A stretch of 64,000 bases of DNA from Isoetes taiwanensis. Its lineage: Eukaryota > Streptophyta > Lycopodiopsida > Isoetales > Isoetaceae. Under the pieces are notes generated by a model. That model saw only the letters and a list, made by a program, of their open reading frames with translations. It ran no database searches and was not told where the DNA came from. The translations under genes and the position numbers were made by a program. This document shows positions 49,231 to 58,645 of the stretch, one piece after another (the stretch's first letter is position 1; every line of letters begins with the position of its first letter). The stretch is taken from the NCBI GenBank assembly GCA_021234155.1, contig JAJEKV010000005.1, forward strand, positions 7,928,216 through 7,992,215. The letters run 5' to 3'.

Positions 49231-52090
49231 TCCATGGAGAGGCTTCACATGTCCCTTTCAAAGTGGGTGCTCTATGCTTAGACGATCCAAGGTTCCCGAG
49301 ATAGACAATCTAAGTTTTCCCAAGATGTATGACCCATGGTTCATGATGCTGAGTTTGCAATGGTACAATTTTAAGTGCACAGCCGGAAGACATTTCTAGT
49401 GTTTGATCAATGGGACTGTAAGTTTTTTATTGTTTGATTAATGATCTTGGATTTTGGGTATACATTTTTGGGGATTTGTCTAGTTTATTGAGAGTTGCCA
49501 AATGGCCTAATGGCTTGTCGCACAAAATTTTCTCGGGTTCAGTTGTTTGGACTCACCTTTGTCTTTGGTTATGAAGTGCAACATCGCTAGTCACGTTATA
49601 GGTCATTGCACGAATTTTCGGTTTCTCATATGTTTGATTTTCAATTTTTGCTTCAGCATTTGTTTGAAATAAGCTTATTACATCTAGATTTCTTTTATAG
49701 TCATGTTATGGGTCATTGCACAAATTTTTCAGTTTCTCATATACTTGGTTTTCAATTTTTGCTCTAGCATTTGTTTGAGATTAAGATTATGACATCTAAG
49801 TTTTTTCTTTCATAAGAGAGGTGGTGCTTTATACCTAACCTTGCCATCTAATCGCATTTCTTTTCTTTCGCTGTGGTCCAAGTTTTTTTTATCTGCATGG
49901 AAGCGACTGAGAATTTTAATCATCACTGAGAATATGTTATTTGACGATGCAATTCGACTTTGTCTGGATCCAAGTAAATTCGCATTTTGCATATGAGCAT
50001 TTTTGCACGAGGAGCTTCATTTTTGGGAAGTATCTCCTAGGTTTTTTGTCTACATTGACTTGACGGCTCTAGTACCTTAGATACATTCTTTTATATGAGA
50101 TATGGTATGTACATGTGAAAATGACCTCTAAGACTATTGTATTTAGGTTCTGTCTTGCTGCACGTGAGGTTCATTCGTTCATCATGATATATATGCGTGA
50201 TAATGATTTTAATATCTTTTGGTTAGTCGGTCCCCTTTATTTGCTACTATCGGGTGTGCTGTCTGGCTTAATGGCTGGGGTTCTTGGTATCGTGTCCTTT
50301 ATTTATTCCTTTGGTACAACTTGGTGACGAAGGTGATTCCTTCTAGGCGTGGTTGCTAGATTCTATGTTCCATAATCTTCATCAGGTTTTCTCTCAAGCT
50401 TTTGTATGTTTGTTGTTTTGTTGACGCATTCAGGTATCGATGAATATGTACATGGTTACGTTCTTTGCATTGTTCTAGCCTTTGTTTTAGACGTTTGATC
50501 TTCTCCATGCACTCTTGTCTTGTTTCCATGCACTTTTATTAGTCCTAATGGTCTAGTTTTGGTTAGCATGATTTTCATAAAGCTTGATTTCATTCAGTCT
50601 TGTGTGTCGGTTGGCTCTTATCATGTTAGGGGCTATGTGTGTTTGGATTCTTGATCGGTTATACATGGGTATCCTTTGTGCCTTTTGCCTCTTTTCCCCA
50701 GTTCTGCTTTCGTCTTTGATCATTATCTTTTCCTTATGTTATTTTTAGATGTAGCGATCTGGTTGGTTTTAGATGCTTTGTTTATTCCATTTCTTCTGCA
50801 GCTTATTCCATGTCTCTGCTCTGTATATACCTTTTGTTCATTTTGCATGTCATTTTTCTCTATGTTCCACATATCTTTTGTTGTTTTTCATGATCCTATG
50901 TTCTTTCCAATTGTGTTTATTTGTCATTTCGTCTTCGTTCTCATTTAATTCTTTTTCTTCTTGTTGGTTTGTTCTTTATCCTTCTGCTCCATGTATGCTG
51001 GTGCGTTCCTTGTTAGATTTTCGCTTAGTTCTTTTGATTCGTTTTTGGGTCATTTTTTAATATTTATCTCTCTCTTTCACAAATTCTTTTTATCCTCGCT
51101 CCTTCGTTTAATCATTGACTTCGTAAATCTATTTTAAATCGATTTGTCCTTTATTTGTTCTGTCTCTTGTGTTTGCTCAGCTCATCTCTTGAGTCGCCTT
51201 ATTATTGCTTTGCCCCGCTGGTGATAATATATAATGTTTTTGCCCGTCACCCTGGTTTTTCAAGTTTCTCCACTAGCCTTGCTTAGCCCTGTTTTCTTTT
51301 TTTGTCCCATTTGTCTCTTTCATTCGAAGCATCCCTTTTTCGCTGATTCTTCCATCAGTTTGCTTCTACCCTATTGCCCTCCTCGTCTTCGTTTGCTTCG
51401 TTTGTTAGTTTAATTCATCCGCTTTGGCCTTATTGATCATTTTTTCATTACCTTCTTGTACTTTATTCACATACTCTATCAGTTCCTTTGTTTTAGTTCA
51501 CCCACCTTCTCCTTGTTACTCTACTATATTTTCTAAGGTATGGTTCCTTTTTTGGGTTCTCATTGGTTCTTGCTTGCTCTATTTGCATTGACATATTTTT
51601 TCCTTTTTGCAATGATATATTTAGGTTTTAGAGTTCATTGGATCTTTTGGTGCATATATCCCTAAAAGTTTTATTCTGTATCGTTTAATCTACGTGCTTT
51701 ATGTATTTGTGTGTTTTCCTTATCAGCTTTTTGTTGAGTCCTTGTAGCTCTTTTAATTCCTTTGTCTGTTCCAGTTTGACCCCGTTAACTCTTTTGGGTA
51801 GTGCACTTTCTGCCGTTGCTTTTAATTGCCTCGTTTCTTCTTTCTTTTGTTTTCTTGTGCTCCACTTTGACCTCCTTAACTCCTTTGCGTCATTCCCTTC
51901 TTGCCTTTGCTTATTGCCTCGTTTTTCCTCCACTTTGTCTTGCTTCTTCTATTCCAGTAACTCTATTAGTTCCCTTAGTCCATCAGGTGTGTGTATTACT
52001 CTAGTCTTTCTAGAATGCATAGCTTTCATATCTATTTTTACCATGTCTTCTCTTGATTCAACTTAATTCTCTTTTTCATATTGGGGTCCA
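49231..52090. other. T-rich non-coding stretch, possible retroelement interior
   Basis: The plus strand is strongly T-rich, with many short 'ttttgtttg', 'cctttttgc' and 'cttgcttctt' phrases. ORFs of 60-120 codons on either strand look compositional. An internal duplication of about 115 bp ('gttatgggtcattgcac(a/g)aattttt' near 49596 and 49703) is present. The style continues at 54.4-56.1 kb. I cannot name the element. Confidence 0.3.
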
Positions 52091-52196
52091 TCCTATATTA
52101 TAATGTTATTGGGTAAGTATGTCGTCAACGAAACCCTAACCCTATTCTTGGGCGGTTTGCAAAGGCAGTTTTGGTAGGTGATTTGCAGAGGTGATA

Positions 52197-52718
52197 TCAT
52201 TTGGTGATTGGCGATTTGCATAAGCTATTTGGTGGGTTGCTATTCCATTGCAAAACCAGACTGATATTTGCGGATTTGGCAGATAGAAGCATGCTCCATG
52301 TAAATTTGCAGATTGTGTAGTCTCTGATCGGAATTCTACTAACAAAGTTAATCCCCAACATCATAACAGCAGAGATTCCATTAAGCAGGGCGATGGCGAT
52401 AGTAGATCTGGCGGATTTTGCCGCTACAGCAGCGATTAAGGCAGCAGAAATAGTGGCAAGCCCGACTGAGGCCTGGAATAATTTATTCCAGTTATCCCTT
52501 TGAGTCCAGATGTTGTATGCATTTCTGCTCTGTCTGCTGCCATAACTGCTATCATCTGAGCTTTTGCCTCTACCATGGCATCTTTTTCGTTTCCATCCCT
52601 TACCCATCCTTTGCCGGACTTGGGCGACGATTTTACAGCCGGATTTGAGGTCTCTATGGTCCAGATTGAAGGAAAACTTGGTGGCAGTGAAGCTGTGTAT
52701 GCGGTATGCTACGGCCAT
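52197..52718 (-). pseudogene. Unidentified gene fragment carried by the TrpB2 Helitron
   Basis: This minus-strand open frame of 173 codons contains SSYGSRQSRNAYNIWTQRDN, WNKLFQASVGLATISAALIA and AVAAKSARSTIAIALL, an Ala-rich hydrophobic stretch that could span a membrane. Equivalent sequence in copies A (41430-41610) and B is broken by small changes. I do not recognise the family. Its opposite orientation to the TrpB exons suggests a second captured host piece. Confidence 0.4.
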
Positions 52719-52856
52719 AATCCTTCAGTTTTTGCGCTCTTGCCGCAGAAGTAGAGCCCCATTTTGAAATTGATGATTTTGGGGAGATATCTGATGAATC
52801 AGAACAGCTTTTAGAGTGAACTGGCCACCTAGAACAATCGATTCCATGAAATCTGA

Positions 52857-53521
52857 GCAAAATGAATCCAATCATCAGGGCTGTTGAGCCTGCTGCATGC
52901 CCATCCTTGACAAAAGGAATATATGCCTATGATTATGCAGATACAGCAGGATTGACTCCTCTCCTTAAGATGCATACCCTGGGCCACAATTTTATACCAG
53001 ATCCTATTCATGCAGGTTTAAGCATTTTCTTATAAACATAGTTAGGCTTTTGTTCAATTTCTTTCTGCAGACTGAGATAAAATATTTATCCTTTTGGTAC
53101 TGTAGGAGGGTTGAGATACCATGGCATGGCCCCTCTGGTTTCCCATATTTATAACCTTGGACTCATGGAAGCCCTTTCTATACCACAGAATGAATGTTTC
53201 CAAGGTAAGCTTTACAGGATAAAGCATATTGTGTTATTGTTGTTAACCAAGTATGAAATGTTTGTAGGTGCCCTACAATTTGCATGAACTGAAGGAATTA
53301 TTCCAGCTCCAGAGCCCACCCATGCGATTGCAGCAACAATCAGGGAGGCTTTGCATTGCAAGGAGACTGGAGAGTCCAAGGTGATTTTAACAGCACTATG
53401 TGGGCATGGTCACTTTGATCTAGCATCATATGATAAGTTTCTTGAAGGTAAAGTAGTAGATCTTGAATATCCAAGGGAAAATGTTGAATCTGCATTGGAT
53501 GAACTACCTCTACTGGCTTAA
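52857..53521 (+). pseudogene. Tryptophan synthase beta (TrpB2-type) C-terminal exons, copy C
   Basis: Exon a (about 52857-53015) reads [40 protein letters not shown] and [11 protein letters not shown]. Exon b (53106-53204) reads [20 protein letters not shown] and EALSIPQNECFQ. Exon c (53268-53521) reads ALQFA, a TGA stop, TEGIIPAPEPTHAIAATIRE, ALHCKETGESKVILTALCGH, GHFDLASYDKFLEGK and the end DELPLLA before TAA. Introns have GT-AG ends and stay in phase. The pattern ([37 protein letters not shown]) is that of the TrpB2 clade of plant tryptophan synthase beta chains. The stop replaces the expected Arg by one change (CGA to TGA). The N-terminal and PLP-lysine regions are absent. This is a captured gene end and is not functional. 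Confidence 0.8.
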
Positions 53522-54356
53522 ACATAATGGTCTTCCTTTACTACATTCTCTTGCGTTAGCTCATTTGTTTTGTTGGTTATATACTATTGCACTTACACTT
53601 TCCATTGATTTTCTCATAACAAGAGTGCAATCATAGAAAATACTTCTTCGGTCAGTTGTTTGTTGATGATCTTCAGTCTATAGCTATTTCTCTGAGTTAT
53701 TTGTGTTCATGCCATATGGATTCTTTTGATTGTCATTATTCAAACTAGACGTTTAATGATTAAATGTTAATACAGTTTGAAAATCAATAGAAAGCATTTC
53801 TTTTTCTTTCCTTCTTCATGATTTTGCACCTAATGCCAGATATACCTATGAAACCCAACATCAAGGTTTGTCAACATGAATTGATTTTAATTTCATGTGA
53901 CATAGAGTAGTGCTCAGATTATGCTGCATTTATTCAGATCAGAAGATAATAAAAGGATGGCCCAACTCCACAGAGACAGGGGTTTCTTAATAACTGGCAG
54001 TGACACGAGGCTATACCGCACAGGATTACAGCACGTGGCAAACTACAATGGCGGTGCCATCATTTTTTCACTGACCATGTGGCCAAAATTAGAGTCATAT
54101 AGATTTGCTTGGTTTGTACAATAGAGCCAAACATAAGTCATATACAATACAAGAAAATATATATTTGATCCACATGTAGGTTTTTTTCCAAGATTCTATT
54201 CTAACATTTTTTCTTTGAATATTCAAGCGCCATTGTTGATACTGGGACTCGCGGACCATCGGCCATTTTGAAAAAATCTATTGCCATGGCCCATTCACAA
54301 TGTTACAAGATGTAAAATTTCCAACTAATGCCCAGCAACGCTGGGCACCTTACTAG

Positions 54357-54551
54357 TATATCATGTTCTTTGCCCACTGCGTTAATTATCCCCGTTATTC
54401 TATCATTCTTGCTTTGCAGTTTTCAGGTTGCCCCCTTTCCCTGATTTGTTCTATTCATCATTTTTGGCCAGTTTTTCCTTCGTTTCACTTTTTGCCTTTT
54501 ATTTCCTTGTCGTCTTGGTTTGCTCCATTCCTTTGAAGTAGATTCCTCTTC
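54357..54551. other. Short unassigned flank
   Basis: T-rich sequence continuing the style of 49.2-52.1 kb. Confidence 0.3.
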
Positions 54552-54592
54552 TATCGGCCAACTAGTTGTATCATAGGACCCATCCTAGGAAT
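54552..54592 (+). repeat. 41-bp direct repeat, left copy
   Basis: This sequence begins TATCGGCCAACTAGTTG and ends CCATCCTAGGAAT. It occurs again, identical, at 56228-56268 and may mark the ends or insertion point of the segment between. Confidence 0.8.
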
Positions 54593-54596
54593 GCCA

Positions 54597-54624
54597 CGGT
54601 TCTATTGCGATAGCAATAGAACCG
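54597..54624. repeat. Perfect 12-bp-stem palindrome
   Basis: CGGTTCTATTGC, loop GATA, then GCAATAGAACCG. It sits at the start of the third copy of the TATA-containing module. The other two copies have only the right half. Confidence 0.8.
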
Positions 54625-54750
54625 ACATTCCTTGGATGGGGACGTCCTACTTGCACCTCCTATTTATACCGCCTCCTTTCTCATTTCCAGTCATCGGCAT
54701 TCTCTTGAGCTTATTTTCCTTATTGTTCTTTTCTAGCTCCACAAGCTTCC
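54615..54750 (+). promoter_or_regulatory. TATA-containing repeated module, copy 3
   Basis: Same module as 39815-39955, with TATTTATA at 54661-54668. A diverged fourth copy is at about 55345-55445. Confidence 0.35.
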
Positions 54751-54935
54751 CGCCCCCCTCTCCCTTTATCATATCCGAGCTTTTTGGTCATTTCTTCGTC
54801 CGTTTTCCCGTTTTCTCATTTCATGTTCCATCGTTGAAGTTGCTTCGTTTCCTGTTAGTCAGTTGGTTATCTGAATTTGTCTATTTGTCTATACTTCTCG
54901 GGTCGTTCTGCATACGTTCTTATTTTTCATTTTTT

Positions 54936-55776
54936 CTCGGCATGGCACTGTAGCCTCCATTTTTCGGCATGGCACTGTGGTCTCGGAGTCATGATTCTTT
55001 TTTCATTTTCTCTCGGCGTGGCACTGTAGCCCGGAGGATCCACCTTCTTTATAAAGGATATGCCACCTGCGTGCATAGGGTAGCTGAAAAACCCCTAGTA
55101 TACGTGTTTCTGATAGGCAAATTTGACCCCTTTCCGTATGGTTTTACAACTAGAAGAACATCCCAAAACCCGTATGACCCCTAGTATACATACGGAAAAG
55201 GGTAAAAAATCCCATTGATGCACGTGGTTTTGACAGCTTCCACAAGGTGACGCCCCCTTGCACTGTAGCCTCCGAGGCAGCACTAATCGGATATTTTCTT
55301 GCGATGGTCATTCCGCAAACTGTTTCCGATTGGTCGGCTGTTGTTTCTTCCTCGGGGGGACGTCCCTTTCTTTTCGTACCTCCTATTTATTCTGCCTCTC
55401 TTCATTTGTATGCCATCGGCGTTCTCTTGAGCTAGTTTTCTTCTTCTTCTTTATCCTACCAGTCTCCCTCACCCTCCCTCCCTTGGTGGATTGTCTGCAC
55501 TTGATGGTGGCAATTGTTCCGTTTGTTTCTATATTCTTTAAGTGCATTATTCATGTTTTCTCGGCGTGGCATAGTAGCCTCCGAGGCATACTTATCATTC
55601 TTTCTCGGCGTGGTGCTATAGCCTCCGAGAGTACTTGTTATTTCATTTTCTCCTCGGCCTGGCGCTGTAGCCTCCGAGATAGCACTAATCGGTTGATTCC
55701 CGCGATGGTTTTCCGTGGATGGTTCCCGATTGGTCGGCTGTTGTTTCTTCCTCGGCATGGCCCTGGAGCCTCTGAG
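54936..55776 (+). repeat. Dispersed CTCGG...CCGAG hairpin motif, eight copies
   Basis: Copies of CTCGGCRTGGCRCTGTAGCC followed by TCCGAG lie at 54936, 54963, 55012, about 55259 (half), 55560, 55604, 55653 and 55751. The ends can pair (CTCGG with CCGAG, GGC with GCC). Spacing is irregular, and the sequence between copies is unrelated T-rich DNA. No function is known to me. Confidence 0.7.
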
Positions 55777-56227
55777 TGTTATTATATTCTTGATTTTTGC
55801 ACTTTGGCACAGGCTTATGCCTGAAGCTTCTAACTTTCTAACGGGTTATTCTCCTTTTCAAATTCCTTTGCAGGTCATTTTCTTGCAGTTCTTTCAGTTG
55901 TCAGCGTCATCATCTCGGTGAACGCATGCTAGCAGCATTCTTCAAGAGTGTTGGCGATTGTTTCTCATTAGGGTTTTCCACGGAAACCCGAAAGTGTGGG
56001 GTTTTTCATCCCAATGAGAAGCGGTCATCACATTTTCCACATTTTGTATGGACAATGCAGTGGATATATCATCTTTTATCTTGTATCCCTAGTTTCATCA
56101 TGCTCTCGATGATTGTCTAGTTTCGAAGAATGCAGATTTCAAGTGTTTTTTAAAAAATTATGCCCCGTTGGGGAATCAATTTGTACTCAACGATATTTAC
56201 AAAGCTCAATGAGAACACCACTTCACT

Positions 56228-56268
56228 TATCGGCCAACTAGTTGTATCATAGGACCCATCCTAGGAAT
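56228..56268 (+). repeat. 41-bp direct repeat, right copy
   Basis: Identical to 54552-54592, 1,676 bp downstream of it. Confidence 0.8.
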
Positions 56269-56850
56269 AAAGCACACTTTGTTGCAACAAGTGTGCCATA
56301 TGCTAGCACTTCCTAATTTATACTTATAATACTCATACGGAAAATTTGTAACTAACCTCTAAATCTGTTCAAAAAGCTTAAATCATGATAAAAGCACATA
56401 TAAGAGCTCATGAATAAATAAGCATAATTGTGAGCACGTGATTATGAATTCAAGCAAGTAGGGAACAAAAATCGTCGCAAGAAATCAATAAGCAAAGTAT
56501 GATCCCAATAAACTACAAGTAAAAACCATGATATTGACAACACAAATTGGCAATTCCTTACCACCCCTTATAAAAGTAGTGGGTACTCTAGAACTTCAGA
56601 GAAACTGAATGAAAGGAAGCACACATGATGCGGTTCATATATTAATTTCGATAATATTACAATGATGATAAAAGAAGAAAACTTCTTCCTTATCTGTCTA
56701 TCATGATGATTGGCACAATGAAAACTATGGGTAGAGAAGCAAATCTATGGTTTCCAAAATGATTGGCACAATGAAAACTATAGATAGAGAAGTAAATCCA
56801 TGGTTTCCAAAGTTAGTTTATAGGATTATCATTTACAGGTTACCAACTTC
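56269..56850. other. Unassigned AT-rich stretch
   Basis: Contains a short duplication ('atgattggcacaatgaaaact' at about 56707 and 56758). No gene is seen. Confidence 0.3.
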
Positions 56851-56879
56851 TGCGCAGCAATGCTGGGCACCATTAATAG
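56851..56879 (+). mobile_element. Degenerate Helitron 3' end
   Basis: TGCGCAGCAATGCTGGGCACCATTAATAG resembles the family hairpin plus tail, with mutations in the stem, the loop and the CTAG end (AATAG). No 5' end was located upstream. Confidence 0.5.
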
Positions 56880-57059
56880 TCTTCACAGAATATTTTGGCG
56901 CCCAATATATTCACGGCAAGAATGCACTGTCCACATATCTCAAAGTATAACAGGTTTGTTCGGCTTAGTTCTAGCAGTAGTTACGACCTATGCCCATGCC
57001 CTAATTGCCTAAAACAGCTTATGCATTTGTTGTCCAACAAGAGTTATGCACCTGTCTCA

Positions 57060-57648
57060 ATTCGAAGATGATGTGCCCCTGTGCGAATGGAAGCAATGAG
57101 TCTTCATGGGCAAGTGGGTGCACAGGTAGCATTGCGGGCCTCGTTCCAATGTAGGCCACAACCTATGCCCTGCCGACAACAAACAACTCCTGTTGTGCCG
57201 GGCAGGATTGACCCAACAATCAGAGAGTTCCAAGAGCTGAGGCGGAGAAGCCACAATGTAGTGGTACGTGGGGTTCGACGTAAGAGAGGCGGGGAGGACC
57301 TCATTAACCGCTCCAAATGTTGATTCTGCCCAATGACATTCCCCACGCCGGGTACACATTATTAGGGCGAGAGGCCATGGCGCCCAAATGCCTGCACCAC
57401 GCCGCGGGGTAGTCACATTCACGCATTTAGATGCGCAAGTGAAAACAAACCATCCCGGCGCTGTGGTAGGCAAACCGGAAGGGAACTGCCATGTATGTTG
57501 ACCGAGACCTGACCTCGGCCCGACAAGAAGACCGCAGGCACGAATTGGCCAAAGCTAAAAGCATTCGCAGACAGGGAGGAGCTGCAGGACTGATTCGGCG
57601 CAAGATGCAAATTTTTAGGCCACCAAATGCTGTTGCGAATCCTTGCTA
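57060..57648 (+). pseudogene. LINE ORF1-like region, copy 1
   Basis: Frames in this stretch match the clearer copy at 63204-63584: VVVRG, NRSKC/LINRLQML, VVTFT.RDAQVK and AMYVDRDLT, with DRRHELAKAKSIRRQGGAAG. This looks like the RNA-binding and basic C-terminal part of a LINE ORF1. Copy 1 is frame-broken at several CAG/CTG-type sites. The stop is TAA at 57646-57648. Confidence 0.5.
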
Positions 57649-57799
57649 ACCCTCCATGACCATGCCACTGCTTTGCCTGCTACAGCCACACACCCTGCTC
57701 AAGTTGCCTCATCTTCTGTTGCTCGCACATCTCGGTACTGCTTCTACCGCGCCATCCCCTTACGCTACCACCGGTGAATCCCCAACCAAAGCCCCAACA

Positions 57800-58645
57800 A
57801 CAAATAGGAATTGTGCCTCCGCATGGTCTCCTAGAATTGTCGGGGCTTCCCATGGCAGAAGGGAGATAGTCTCAACTCTGTGCCGCAGACATGGATCTCA
57901 TCTTCCTCATGGAAACATGGGAGCATGCAGGACACAAAATACCCGACTTGCCAATACCAGCGCTACTCAATCTTCAATGATTGCACAAGCGGGGGCATTG
58001 GGGGAGGGGAGGGGAGGAGGGGTGTGTTGCCTGCTACTATCGAAACGGCCTTGGCACAGTCAATCTCCTTGTTCAAGACAGACAAGCACAACCAGTACTT
58101 GTGGGTGCATGTGCAAAACTGCAATAGCAGACCCCTCTTTGTGGCAGCCTGCTACTTGCCACATGCAGAAAGCAACGTCTATCACACCCACTCGGATGTG
58201 GATAGGCTGGACCCCTATGTCGATCTATACGATGACATACAGCAGCATAAGCAGTTGGGCAGTATCATACTTCTTGGAGACTTCAATGCGCGCACCAGGG
58301 TAGAACAACCTATGAGATTTGATCCCTTGATTGATGATATATTGCAGCTGCGTCCTGCAGAAGGAGCTTGGCCACGGACATCAGATGACAATCAGGTCAC
58401 GCGCTATGGTAGACAGTTGCTTTTGCTCTGTGGGTATCTTTGACCTAGTAACTGCAATGGATCCGGCACGGGGTCAGCCCACCCCACCATAAGAGCACTT
58501 GTAGACAGGAAACCCAGGGGGGGGGATCTAATGTGGTGGAGTATATGTTGGTGCCTGAGCAGGATATACATGTCGTCAAGCACTTCCAGGTGGGAACATC
58601 TAATAGGGATGAAGAGATCGACTCAGACCACTTACCACTTTACTT
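57800..58645 (+). pseudogene. LINE endonuclease (EEP) domain
   Basis: Frames give WSPRNCRG-like sequence, then FLMETWEHAGH-like sequence (about 57895-57940), RPLFVAACYLPHAESNVYHT, LGSIILLGDFNARTRV and, after a frame change, DEEIDSDHLPLYLKLAW. 'LGDFNAR' and 'SDHLPL' are the last two catalytic blocks of apurinic-type endonuclease/exonuclease/phosphatase domains, which nick target DNA for LINE insertion. At least two frameshifts and a TGA (58441) break it. Confidence 0.7.

Larger units (their letters stand above)
52091..54356 (+). mobile_element. TrpB2-carrying Helitron, copy C
   Basis: The 5' TCCTATATTATAATGTTATT follows an A (52090). The 3' hairpin GCCCAGCAACGCTGGGC is followed by ACCTTACTAG at 54356 before a T. 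It is 2,266 bp long. The flanks differ from those of copies A and B, so this is an independent insertion. It is the best-preserved copy and retains about 20 bp in the first TrpB intron (53034-53053) that A and B lack. Confidence 0.9.
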
